A DNA stretch of 7,874 nucleotides from CF-113 sp035308345 (GCA_035308345.1 DATGGW010000449.1:1-7874), one strand, 5' to 3'; shown: positions 1 through 6,932, numbered from the stretch's first letter. Notes: generated by a model from the sequence alone, not told the origin. Made by a program: numbers and translations.

Positions 1-712
1 CCACCAGGCGCATAGATGGCTCAGGCGGGAAGAGAAACTCTTTTTGCGCGCTGTACTCCTTGAGGATATCGTTTTGCAGCGTGCCGCCCAGCTTCGCCAT
101 CGGAAAGCCGCGCTTCTCGGCATTGACGATATACATGGCCCAGATCACCGCAGCCGGGCTGTTTATAGTCATGGAAGTGGTGATTTGATCGAGCGGTAGG
201 CCGTCAAACAGAATTTCCATGTCTGCCAGCGAGGAGATAGCCACGCCGCACTTGCCGAATTCGCCCGCCGCTAAGGGATGATCGGTGTCATAGCCGTAAA
301 GCGTTGGCATATCAAAGGCGGTGGAAAGGCCCGTCTGGCCCTGGGTCAGCAGGTATTTGAAGCGCTTATTGGTGTCCTCGGCAGTGCCAAAACCGGCAAA
401 CATGCGCATCGTCCAGGGTTTAGCGCGATACATGGTGGGCTGCACCCCACGCGTGTACGGGTATTCGCCTGGCATGCCCAAATCACGCATATAGTCGTGG
501 TTAGCAATATTCTGCGGCGTATATATGCGATCGACAGGGACGCTGGACGTAGTCATCAGGTTATCGCGTTCGGGTACGCGCTCCTGCGACTTGCGTACCG
601 TCGTCTCCTCCCAGCGCTGCCGCTCAGTCTGCAAATGTGCTAGTTCTTCTTTATCAAACAGGGAACCCTGTTCAAGTTGTTGATAGGCTTTTGGTGTTTT
701 CTGCTCAAGCAT
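1..712 (-). CDS. B12-dependent acyl-CoA mutase large subunit, isobutyryl-CoA-mutase-like (3' end outside window)
   Basis: Adenosylcobalamin-dependent carbon-skeleton mutase of the methylmalonyl-CoA mutase family; the first 237 residues are visible and the frame runs off the left edge. The start ATG (712-710) follows GAGGAGGAGT at 730-721, a strong Shine-Dalgarno. Family hallmarks are YPYTRG (84-89), PTMY (92-95), AGFGTAEDTN (106-115), QGLS-type QTGLSTAFD (126-134) and GGTLQNDILKEY (209-220). Aligned without gaps to Propionibacterium MutA numbering (offset 16), the CoA-contact positions T77, T85, R87, S114, S164, T166 and T195 are all kept (T93, T101, R103, S130, S180, T182, T211). The two substrate-pocket residues differ: Y89 becomes F105 and R207 becomes Q223, the pair reported for isobutyryl-CoA mutase (Phe80/Gln198). 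No B12-binding or G-protein domain precedes the barrel, so it is not IcmF. Automatic annotation would call it methylmalonyl-CoA mutase. Family assignment is certain; substrate is inferred. Confidence 0.95.
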   Translation of the reverse strand, partial: MLEQKTPKAYQQLEQGSLFDKEELAHLQTERQRWEETTVRKSQERVPERDNLMTTSSVPVDRIYTPQNIANHDYMRDLGMPGEYPYTRGVQPTMYRAKPWTMRMFAGFGTAEDTNKRFKYLLTQGQTGLSTAFDMPTLYGYDTDHPLAAGEFGKCGVAISSLADMEILFDGLPLDQITTSMTINSPAAVIWAMYIVNAEKRGFPMAKLGGTLQNDILKEYSAQKEFLFPPEPSMRLV

Positions 713-771
713 GGTCGATGACTCCTCCTCGTTGAGGTGACATATATCATTGGAATCTCCAGGGTTTCATA

Positions 772-799
772 ATTGTATGTGTATTGTATCATATTGAAA
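772..799 (-). promoter_or_regulatory. Candidate promoter for the mutase gene, with 11-bp-phased ATTGTAT repeat
   Basis: Read on the minus strand, TTTCAA (799-794) and TACAAT (777-772) are separated by 16 bp, giving a start about 53 nt before the mutase ATG. The -10 matches the sigma-70 consensus in 5 of 6 positions but the -35 in only 3. On the plus strand the same stretch holds ATTGTAT twice (772-778 and 783-789), spaced 11 bp, about one helical turn, which could instead be an operator. No convincing plus-strand promoter for the MFS gene was found between 713 and 871. Confidence 0.3.
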
Positions 800-843
800 T
801 TATAGCTATTCCGTCACTCGACGAGGGCCTTCTTCCTATGTTA

Positions 844-864
844 TCCTTCTTTGTAAGAGAAGGA
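844..864 (+). promoter_or_regulatory. Hairpin covering the Shine-Dalgarno of the MFS gene
   Basis: TCCTTCT (844-850) pairs perfectly with AGAAGGA (858-864). Adding U851-G857 and U852-A856 gives a 9-bp stem with a 3-nt GUA loop. The right arm contains most of the AAGGAG Shine-Dalgarno (860-865), which lies 6 nt before the ATG at 872. In the mRNA this would hide the ribosome site. The pairing is read directly; a regulatory role is inferred. Confidence 0.45.
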
Positions 865-871
865 GACGCAC

Positions 872-2188
872 ATGGAACAAACCACGCGCAACGGCCCGGA
901 TGTTTCATTGACAAGCATAGACGAACAAGTCGCTGCCATACCCGCAGCCGGGCGTGACCTCACGCTTGTCAGCGCGGCGCACGCTGTCATTCATGCCATT
1001 TCTGTATTGATGCCTCTGATCTACCCGCTCATTCAGCTAGAATACCACCTGAGCTATACGCAGATCGGGTTGATCGTCGCCATCCCCAACATAGTGGGCG
1101 GCTTTCTACAAATCGTCTTTGGCCTGCTCAGTCGCTATATTTTAAGGAAGGTCATGTTAGGCGTGGGGAATATCCTGGTGGGCATCAGCACTTTCTTCAC
1201 GGGGACAATCGCCGGCTTCTGGTCGTTGATGAGCTGGAGTATGATGTCGCGCATCGCGGGCGCGCCGCAGCATCCTGTCGGCAGTTCCTACCTCACCGAC
1301 CGCTACGGTCGCAAACGTCATGGCTACGCCCTGGCGTGGCACGTGGCGGGTGGCAATATCGGCACGTTGGCGGTGCCACTGGTCGCGGGTCCGCTGCTCG
1401 GCGTATGGGGCTGGCGTCCAGTGCTATATCTGGCCGCGCTTCCCGGTATCCTGGTTGGCATCGCCATTTTGATCCTGGTTGACGAACAAGGCCTGCTGGA
1501 CAGGCGCTTGAACCAAAATACAGACAATCCACAGAGTCAGGTTGCAGCCGGCGGTGAAAAAGCGCTGAGCGCATTTAAAGCCATGTTCGAGCCGCTGCGC
1601 AACCGCACGCTGCTTATCATCATGCTCGTCTCCATCATCGCCGCGGGCGGGCGCGGGCTGGGCAATGTCACTACCTATGTCCCACTCTACTTGCAAAATA
1701 TCCTGCACTACAATAACACCGTCATCAGTCTGTTGTTTACGCTGCTGCTGCTTGGCAGCGTACTTGGGCCGCTACTTGGGGGACGGCTCTCCGACCTGGT
1801 TGGGCGCAAAGCCATGTTGTTCGTCTTCTATGGAGGTTCGGCGCTGACAACGGTGATCTTTCTGATAGTTGCCGCGCCGGGTATGCCTGGCTGGTTACTG
1901 CCAATCTCACTGCTGCTGATGGGGTTCGCCGTTTACGCGGAAAGCCCGCTCCTGCAAGCGTACCTGGCCGATACAGCCAGCCAGGCCATGCGCGATGCGG
2001 CTTTTGGCCTGTACTTCGCGCTGGCCTTTGGCGTCGGCTCCGCCTGGAGCGCCATCCTGGGTTGGATGATCGACCATTTCGGCTTCGACGCGGCTTTCTG
2101 GACCATGGCCCTTTCCTACATTGGAGCGGGCGCGCTCCTGTTCCTCATCCGCCCCTCCAATGAACGCGCCGGGGAGCCACGTCCGTAG
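872..2188 (+). CDS. MFS transporter, 12 TM helices, Fsr-like
   Basis: Secondary transporter of the major facilitator superfamily in the cytoplasmic membrane, 438 residues, the usual size. The ATG at 872 follows AAGGAG at 860-865 with 6-nt spacing. A 30-residue hydrophilic tail precedes six N-terminal helices (about 31-52, 62-86, 92-115, 117-130, 151-176, 183-203). A cytoplasmic loop (204-244) follows, then six C-terminal helices (about 246-274, 284-303, 314-334, 338-360, 375-398, 405-427). The MFS motif A is clear in the second half, GRLSDLVGRK at 304-313. A loose counterpart, SSYLTDRYGRKRHGYAL (138-154), lies after helix 4. The HxxxH region near helix 1, the APQHPVGSS segment and HVAGGNIG recall the fosmidomycin-resistance (Fsr) branch, which carries drugs or sugar-like compounds; substrate cannot be read here. 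It is divergent from the mutase and convergent with the next gene, so probably a single-gene transcript. Translation may be tuned by the hairpin over its ribosome site. Confidence 0.93.
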   Translation: MEQTTRNGPDVSLTSIDEQVAAIPAAGRDLTLVSAAHAVIHAISVLMPLIYPLIQLEYHLSYTQIGLIVAIPNIVGGFLQIVFGLLSRYILRKVMLGVGNILVGISTFFTGTIAGFWSLMSWSMMSRIAGAPQHPVGSSYLTDRYGRKRHGYALAWHVAGGNIGTLAVPLVAGPLLGVWGWRPVLYLAALPGILVGIAILILVDEQGLLDRRLNQNTDNPQSQVAAGGEKALSAFKAMFEPLRNRTLLIIMLVSIIAAGGRGLGNVTTYVPLYLQNILHYNNTVISLLFTLLLLGSVLGPLLGGRLSDLVGRKAMLFVFYGGSALTTVIFLIVAAPGMPGWLLPISLLLMGFAVYAESPLLQAYLADTASQAMRDAAFGLYFALAFGVGSAWSAILGWMIDHFGFDAAFWTMALSYIGAGALLFLIRPSNERAGEPRP

Positions 2189-2195
2189 TCATGGT

Positions 2196-2262
2196 AGGGG
2201 CCCGGGTGGTTAGGGGCGGGGGTAGTTGGGTGGTGGAGTGGAGACCCTTGCGGTCGCCCTCC
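2196..2262 (+). repeat. Decayed intergenic copy of the GC-rich palindromic repeat
   Basis: GACCCTTGCGGTCGCCCT (2243-2260) matches the second hairpin of the repeat seen in the downstream genes (7835-7852 region), including its CTTGC loop. TAGGGGCGGGG (2211-2221) is the reverse complement of part of its first hairpin (7782-7792). The stem here is reduced to GACC/GGTC plus two pairs after an A-G mismatch. The element fills nearly all of the 76-bp gap between convergent stop codons. There is no T-tract, so it is not an obvious intrinsic terminator. Confidence 0.5.
2197..2230 (+). other. Canonical G-quadruplex motif between convergent genes
   Basis: Five G-runs on the plus strand, of 4, 3, 4, 5 and 3 G, start at 2197, 2204, 2213, 2218 and 2228 with loops of 3, 6, 1 and 5 nt. 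This satisfies the G3+N1-7 rule with one spare run. It begins 9 nt after the MFS stop codon and would lie in the 3' end of that mRNA. A role in transcript ending or stability is inference. Confidence 0.55.
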
Positions 2263-2264
2263 CC

Positions 2265-3314
2265 TTAGTGAGCTACCTTCGAGGCCGCCCATTTAAGCGT
2301 TGCCTGATTAGCAGGATTAAGCGTATCAGTGCTGAACAGTAATATGTAGTTCCCTCCTAGATTAAGCGCGCTCTGTATATCGCTTTTTAGCGTATCATGA
2401 GTTTGCGAAGTCGCTGCGATTTGTTCTTCCGGGTGCGGCACCAACATATACTGAGAGGGTAACGTGCGTCCTGCCGCCAACCCATTATCCTGCAGCCAGA
2501 GTCCGTGCTTAACGGCGTAATTCAGCAGCAGTGCAGCGGTGTAGCCATTTGATTGCTCCATAAACACCTTGTCTGGCATCACGGCCAGAGGAGTTTTAGA
2601 AAAGCTCGATTGATAGATGGCCATGATCTGCTGGATAGCGCCCCACCACAGAGCATTTGTATAGCCAATACTATGCCATAAATTCAACTGGTTTGGATTG
2701 CTGTTATGCGAATCGGCCTTTGCTTCTCCACCAATACCAAGACTGACATCGATATAAGCAACGTTTGGATTGCCATCATACCTGAGCGCAAAAGCGTGCA
2801 TGAAAACTTTCAAGTTCGACAGGAAAATTGGGTTCCAGTACTGGGGGAGTATCGAACCATCGGTTTCTGTCACTGAAGAAACGCCGAGTTTGTATACCCA
2901 CTCTGGAGTCCCGTTTCCTGAGTAAGGACGATACCAACTTGTATAACCGGAAGTAGACACACGAAGAATGATCTTCTTCCCATTATTCGTCCAGGGCTGC
3001 ATCGCCTTATCTATTGCACTCCAGTCATATACTCCCTTTTGTGGCTCAAGCTGGGACCAGTAAAAGCCCAGGTGCGTTCCCGCCAGGTAAGGGTTATTCG
3101 AGTTTTTCGAGGTGTTGCTCGAAGTAAACTGGTAAAGGCCTTTGAAATTTGGATAGGTGGGAGGAGTGGCCGTAGCGGTTGCGGATAACGACTTCGTTTT
3201 CCCTCCATTCCGTGAGATTATATTCGCGCCAACGCCTACAATGACTGCCACGAGAAGAAGGCAAATCACGCCGACGGTCAAGATGGCGCGACCTTTGTTC
3301 TTGAATTTTCGCAT
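2265..3314 (-). CDS. Membrane-anchored protein resembling a clan-A glycoside hydrolase (TIM barrel)
   Basis: 349 residues from the ATG at 3314. An N-in signal anchor (K/R-rich 1-9, hydrophobic 10-30) is followed by a Ser/Ala/Thr/Pro linker (about 38-54) and an extracytoplasmic domain. The domain looks like a (beta/alpha)8 hydrolase. GxYWSQLEPQKGVYDWSAID (83-102 region) is the typical 'W-x-LEP-x-G-x-YDW' segment of beta-galactosidase-like and DUF4832-like barrels. RYDGNPNVAYIDVSLGIGGE (178-197) places Glu197 at the end of the presumed strand 4, where the acid/base sits in clan GH-A. A nucleophile is not certain; E296/E297 in PHPEEQ is a candidate. The frame is open to a TTG at 3374, but that has no ribosome site. 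The ATG at 3314 has AAAGG (3331-3327), though 12 nt away, and puts the anchor at the N-terminus. It lies 152 bp downstream of the glycosyltransferase gene, suggesting a related job in envelope glycan processing or binding. Family and substrate are unresolved. Confidence 0.85.
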   Translation of the reverse strand: MRKFKNKGRAILTVGVICLLLVAVIVGVGANIISRNGGKTKSLSATATATPPTYPNFKGLYQFTSSNTSKNSNNPYLAGTHLGFYWSQLEPQKGVYDWSAIDKAMQPWTNNGKKIILRVSTSGYTSWYRPYSGNGTPEWVYKLGVSSVTETDGSILPQYWNPIFLSNLKVFMHAFALRYDGNPNVAYIDVSLGIGGEAKADSHNSNPNQLNLWHSIGYTNALWWGAIQQIMAIYQSSFSKTPLAVMPDKVFMEQSNGYTAALLLNYAVKHGLWLQDNGLAAGRTLPSQYMLVPHPEEQIAATSQTHDTLKSDIQSALNLGGNYILLFSTDTLNPANQATLKWAASKVAH

Positions 3315-3466
3315 GCTGAGTTCACACCTTTGATTAAACGTACTCTTGAGAAGATCGCTATCTCCAACAGGCAATATTTGAAACTACCAGTTCCATATAT
3401 CGTCACCCGTTTCTGAATCATTACGGTGCAAAGCTGCAACCTTCTTCATGCGGTCATCAACATCGA
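3315..3466 (-). other. Intergenic gap between the glycosyltransferase and hydrolase-like genes
   Basis: 152 bp in which I see no convincing sigma-70 promoter and no hairpin with a T-tract. The hydrolase-like gene may therefore be read through from upstream, but an unrecognised promoter is possible given the size of the gap. Confidence 0.4.
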
Positions 3467-6400
3467 TCAGCCTCCGCGCAAATAAACGGCGCTAGAATAT
3501 CCTTCATAGACCAGGTGAAAATCAGGCGGAAAAATGAACCTGCCATTGTCTTTTATTCTCGTTTGATTCTGGTACGTCCCGTCCGCGACAATCCAGATGC
3601 GCGCATGCGCGGCAACCACAGCTTGAAAATCATCCTGATTCAGTATAGGAGTGGTGCCAGTAGGAGTATCAGTAATTTCATCACCACTCTCAAAGAGATA
3701 CAGGGCATGATCGGACGAAAAGAAGTAATCGACCTGGCCAACATAGTAGAGCACAGAGAGAGATGGTGCGAGCGCGATCACGATATCACCCTTGCGCCAA
3801 TGACTCTGGATATACTTCCCTGCATTGTCGTAATCTGGATGATGACGATAATAAGAAAAACCCGCCACGCGACTGATATTGAAGTTGTAATTGGCGATAG
3901 GTAAGGTGGGCAAAATCATGATACAAGCGCATACAAGCCCCGTCGTACATGCCATCATTGTACTTATTACCCTGGGGCGAGCAACCCCATCAGACCTGGC
4001 ATTTTGCCCCGGCCCTTGCAGCATGGCACAAGAGCGAGCAAACAACCACATGGTGCGGAGGATGCGATACAGGGCGTAAGCGCACATCAAGTAATAGATT
4101 GGCAGCAAGGGATAAAAATAGCGATCGGACTGCATGGTAAATACCAGCACGAGCGTCAGCAAAGAAGCAATCAGAAACCAGGCGCAATACTTTGCCCGGC
4201 CGTCTGGACGGCGCAATGCCCAGAAACATCCAATGCTCGCAAGCAGTGAATTCAAGGTAATCAACGGCAATTTGGTCGTGAGTGTGCCGTGATACAGCGC
4301 CCAGGGGAAGAACAGCAGATCGGTGTAGAACGGAATGCCATCAGCATTCAATTGAATGAATGGCCTCTGACTGCTATCACCTCCAAGCGCGGCAGGATGG
4401 CTCAAATTTGTAATCAGTAACTGTGCTACGATGATACTTGCGCCCAATATCCCCGCTATCCACCAGTGCTTCTGACGCAGCGCGGCGAAGTAACGATGCT
4501 TCTCATCCCTGCTCGCCACCACTACCCAGAGGAATAGGGCGGGAAAGATGATGAATGATTCCTCGTGACTCAGATAGGTCGCGACCAGGCATGCCACAGC
4601 GAAGTAGATCAGACGAACACGTTGGCGCTCTTGCAGCGCCCTGTAGAACAGGTAGACAGTAATCATGGTCAGCAGTTGCGCTTGCTGGTACATGCGCACC
4701 TCGCGCCCCCAGCCAAGCGCTAAAGGAGAGAAGGCAAACATGGCCGTTGCCAGTAGCGCAACACGCCGGTTAAAGAAGTAACAACCAGTGCCATAGAGCA
4801 CCGGTATGCTGGCCAGGTATTCCAGGATGCTGAGTATGCGCGGGGCTCCTCCTTGATCGCCAAAAATCAGCATGTTCAAGGCGAGCGCGTAGGAATACAA
4901 CTCACCTTTTGCGTAGAGAAAGCCGGAAGGCATAACAGGAATACCATGAGCCAGGATGCCCTTGGCGGCGTAATAGCTGGTTAATTCATCCTGCCAGTAG
5001 GGATCATAGGTCAGGTCGTAGGTAATCAGCGGAATGGCTACGAGTATGATAAGCAGCAGCAGCCAATGTTTGCTCAACCAGTTCCCAATGGCTCGTAAGA
5101 TTTCGTGAGTATGGTATTTATCCGGCACGATCTCCTTTAGCTTAGCTATAATTCTTCCCCTATAAGATGAAATCAGTGTTGCAAGGGTGCGCGAACCACC
5201 CTGTACGGCTGTGCCAGTCGCTTCGTAGTAGGGTAGGGGCGCCCCTTGCGGGCGCCCTGGTTCGCGTCGCCCTGCTTGTGGCGCGGCGGCCCTGAAAAGG
5301 GTATGGACATGTCGCCAGAGCAGGATAGAGCCGAGTGCTACTAACATGAGAAGTGTTACTCCCCAGAATGCTGTATAAGGAAAAGGCTGAGGTATTTGCG
5401 GCTCGAAGGAGAGCGCTGCCAAGAGGGCTTCAAGTGCCAGCGCGGGGAGATAAGCCAGGCTTGTCAACTCAAGGGCGCTGCGGTATGAGGTCTGGTAAAA
5501 GTGGTTGATAAGCCATGACATCAGTAACCAGAACAACAAGACTACGGCTATACTATACAGTATAAGCTCAAAAATAAGTGGAACTGAAGTGACCTGTACA
5601 CTGTGCGTTGTGGTGCTGTCAGGCAGGTAGAACAGACGGTTCGGGCCTGGACGATTGACGAAAATAGGCGCTGACCAGCGAAGCGCTGCATCACTGCCTT
5701 GCTCCCATCCCCCAACGGCCTGGAGGGATACATGCCAGCGGCTATCAGGCATTATCCAGGTCGAATGATGCTGCGTGTCGTTGATAAGCATATCCAACGA
5801 CAAAGAGGCACTGAGACTACTCATCCCGCTCAGCGCGGCGCTTTCCCCTGGGGCCGAGACATGGACGGCGATAGTATTTTCTCCAGCATGCAGGTAGGGC
5901 GAAATATCATACACGCCCGATTCAAGCCCATGTCGATGTAGAGAGGACCTCCCTGTGCTTAAATAGTAGGCTAAATCAGATGAGGAAGGCGATGTCTGGC
6001 CATTCCAAACCATGAGCAACTGGTTGTTGATAAAAATGCTGGCGGTACCGGTGGCAACAACGCGCAGCCAGGCGCCGCTAACGCCACCAGGCAAAGAGAT
6101 TTGACGCACAAAGTAGGCATCATGACCAGAGCCGGCGTTCATCCATTGTACGGAAGTGGGCCGTTCATAGACTTGAGGGTCTACGTCCAGCATGGCTGAA
6201 GTAGGTGAATACGCCGCGCTCTTGACGGGTGACCAGGAACTACTATCAAACGTGGTTGTTGTCCATACTATGGAATCATTCGAGTCTGTAGAGTTATGGG
6301 GATACACAAGATTGGCATCACCAGTTGCCTGCCATCCATTTCCTGTACCATAATACGAGATGGATTGTGCATTCACCATGCCCATATTTAATCGTAACGC

Positions 6401-6928
6401 TGGCGTTTGCTCATTATTATTGGTAACGCGCACAGCTACAATATTCGTGCCCCGTTGAAGCAGAGAGGTTATACCATACATATAGGCTCGTGTATAATCG
6501 CCATTTCTCAAGGCTACAGTATTCGAGCCAACAAAGGCGCCGTTCAGGAAGAGGTAATAACCCTGACTTGCCTGGATAGTTACAAATGCGTCATCCGGCA
6601 GCGCGTTCAAATTGATGCCGAAGCGGAAATAAGCCACAGGAGAGTTGCCAGTTGATGCATTGGATACACCAGGTGCGTCGGCAGCCTGTACCCACCTGGC
6701 TCCTCCCCAATCGGGGACGAAGCTCTTTTGCTGTGGCACAAGAAAGTATTGATACGCAAACCAGCTCATTCCCAGGCAAGCGAGCAAAAGCCAGAGCCAG
6801 GCTACGCGATGCAGGCTGGCGCGCAAACCAGGGCGGCGCAAACCAGGGCGGGGACCAAGGGCTGAGGGCCAGGACCCGCCCGTACCCTGTACGGCTGCGC
6901 CAGGCTCTATGGTAGTGATCATGTTCAT
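3467..6928 (-). CDS. GT-C family membrane glycosyltransferase fused to two N-terminal beta-sandwich domains
   Basis: 1153 residues, about twice a usual PMT/ArnT/RgtB-like enzyme. The ATG at 6928 follows AAGGAAG (6939-6933) with good spacing. Order: a cytoplasmic Gly/Pro/Arg tail (1-40); TM1 (43-63); two extracytoplasmic jelly-roll, carbohydrate-binding-like domains (about 75-185 and 250-385, each with the 'IFINNQLL' or 'YLFLNGAFVG' strand pattern seen in rhamnosidase-type binding domains); TM2-4 (449-474, 487-508, 519-538); a cytoplasmic linker (539-620); then the GT-C core from 622. The core has the acidic loop motif DPYWQDEL (642-649, D647/E648) after its first helix and GREVRMYQQ (741-749), both typical of PMT_2-type enzymes that use polyprenyl-phosphate sugars. 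About 11 more helices follow to 1008, then an extracytoplasmic C-terminal domain (1012-1153). The topology puts D647/E648 outside, as expected. Residues 558-577 and parts of 9-36 are encoded by palindromic repeats. Acceptor and sugar are unknown. Confidence 0.92.
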   Translation of the reverse strand: MNMITTIEPGAAVQGTGGSWPSALGPRPGLRRPGLRASLHRVAWLWLLLACLGMSWFAYQYFLVPQQKSFVPDWGGARWVQAADAPGVSNASTGNSPVAYFRFGINLNALPDDAFVTIQASQGYYLFLNGAFVGSNTVALRNGDYTRAYMYGITSLLQRGTNIVAVRVTNNNEQTPALRLNMGMVNAQSISYYGTGNGWQATGDANLVYPHNSTDSNDSIVWTTTTFDSSSWSPVKSAAYSPTSAMLDVDPQVYERPTSVQWMNAGSGHDAYFVRQISLPGGVSGAWLRVVATGTASIFINNQLLMVWNGQTSPSSSDLAYYLSTGRSSLHRHGLESGVYDISPYLHAGENTIAVHVSAPGESAALSGMSSLSASLSLDMLINDTQHHSTWIMPDSRWHVSLQAVGGWEQGSDAALRWSAPIFVNRPGPNRLFYLPDSTTTHSVQVTSVPLIFELILYSIAVVLLFWLLMSWLINHFYQTSYRSALELTSLAYLPALALEALLAALSFEPQIPQPFPYTAFWGVTLLMLVALGSILLWRHVHTLFRAAAPQAGRREPGRPQGAPLPYYEATGTAVQGGSRTLATLISSYRGRIIAKLKEIVPDKYHTHEILRAIGNWLSKHWLLLLIILVAIPLITYDLTYDPYWQDELTSYYAAKGILAHGIPVMPSGFLYAKGELYSYALALNMLIFGDQGGAPRILSILEYLASIPVLYGTGCYFFNRRVALLATAMFAFSPLALGWGREVRMYQQAQLLTMITVYLFYRALQERQRVRLIYFAVACLVATYLSHEESFIIFPALFLWVVVASRDEKHRYFAALRQKHWWIAGILGASIIVAQLLITNLSHPAALGGDSSQRPFIQLNADGIPFYTDLLFFPWALYHGTLTTKLPLITLNSLLASIGCFWALRRPDGRAKYCAWFLIASLLTLVLVFTMQSDRYFYPLLPIYYLMCAYALYRILRTMWLFARSCAMLQGPGQNARSDGVARPRVISTMMACTTGLVCACIMILPTLPIANYNFNISRVAGFSYYRHHPDYDNAGKYIQSHWRKGDIVIALAPSLSVLYYVGQVDYFFSSDHALYLFESGDEITDTPTGTTPILNQDDFQAVVAAHARIWIVADGTYQNQTRIKDNGRFIFPPDFHLVYEGYSSAVYLRGG
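5190..5266 (-). repeat. Coding palindromic repeat copy 1, with flanking inverted repeats
   Basis: The core at 5198-5259 is 58/62 identical to 7792-7853. It contains GGGCGCCC (5238-5245) and its partner GGGCGCCC (5250-5257) around a CTTGC-type loop. It is bounded by a perfect 8-bp inverted repeat, CGCGAACC (5190-5197) and GGTTCGCG (5259-5266). It lies inside the glycosyltransferase gene, is read in frame, and encodes GRPQGAPLPYYEATGTAVQG (residues 558-577) in the cytoplasmic linker between TM4 and the catalytic core. Confidence 0.85.
6821..6850 (-). repeat. 15-bp tandem duplication within the glycosyltransferase N-terminus
   Basis: GCGCAAACCAGGGCG occurs twice with no gap (6821-6835 and 6836-6850). 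It encodes the doubled pentapeptide RPGLR-RPGLR in the cytoplasmic tail just before TM1. The length is a multiple of three, so the frame is kept. It abuts the partial palindromic repeat. Confidence 0.85.
6846..6903 (-). repeat. Partial coding palindromic repeat copy 2
   Basis: The 21 bp at 6883-6903 are identical to 7791-7811. To the left, GGGCGGGG (6846-6853) and CCCGCCC (6875-6881) match the arms of the first hairpin of the 7769-7853 copy, here with a longer spacer. The right half of the element is missing or unrecognisable at the start of the gene. It encodes GAAVQG and the following Gly/Pro-rich residues of the cytoplasmic N-terminus. Confidence 0.75.
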
Positions 6929-6932
6929 CGTT

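Noticed and set aside
278..643. 121-residue plus-strand reading frame
   Set aside because: Lies antisense to the mutase gene, whose family motifs are unmistakable; the frame has no ribosome site and an unnatural composition.
872..2188. Naming the transporter fsr (fosmidomycin resistance)
   Set aside because: The similarity is at subfamily level only; the substrate cannot be read from the sequence, so no gene symbol is given.
3315..3374. Upstream TTG start adding 20 residues to the hydrolase-like protein
   Set aside because: No Shine-Dalgarno precedes the TTG, and the added residues would sit before a signal anchor that otherwise begins properly at the ATG at 3314.
3515..4249. Several plus-strand and out-of-phase frames of 60-130 residues within 3467-6928
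   Set aside because: All overlap the 1153-residue glycosyltransferase frame, lack recognisable domains or ribosome sites, and look like shadows of its codon pattern.
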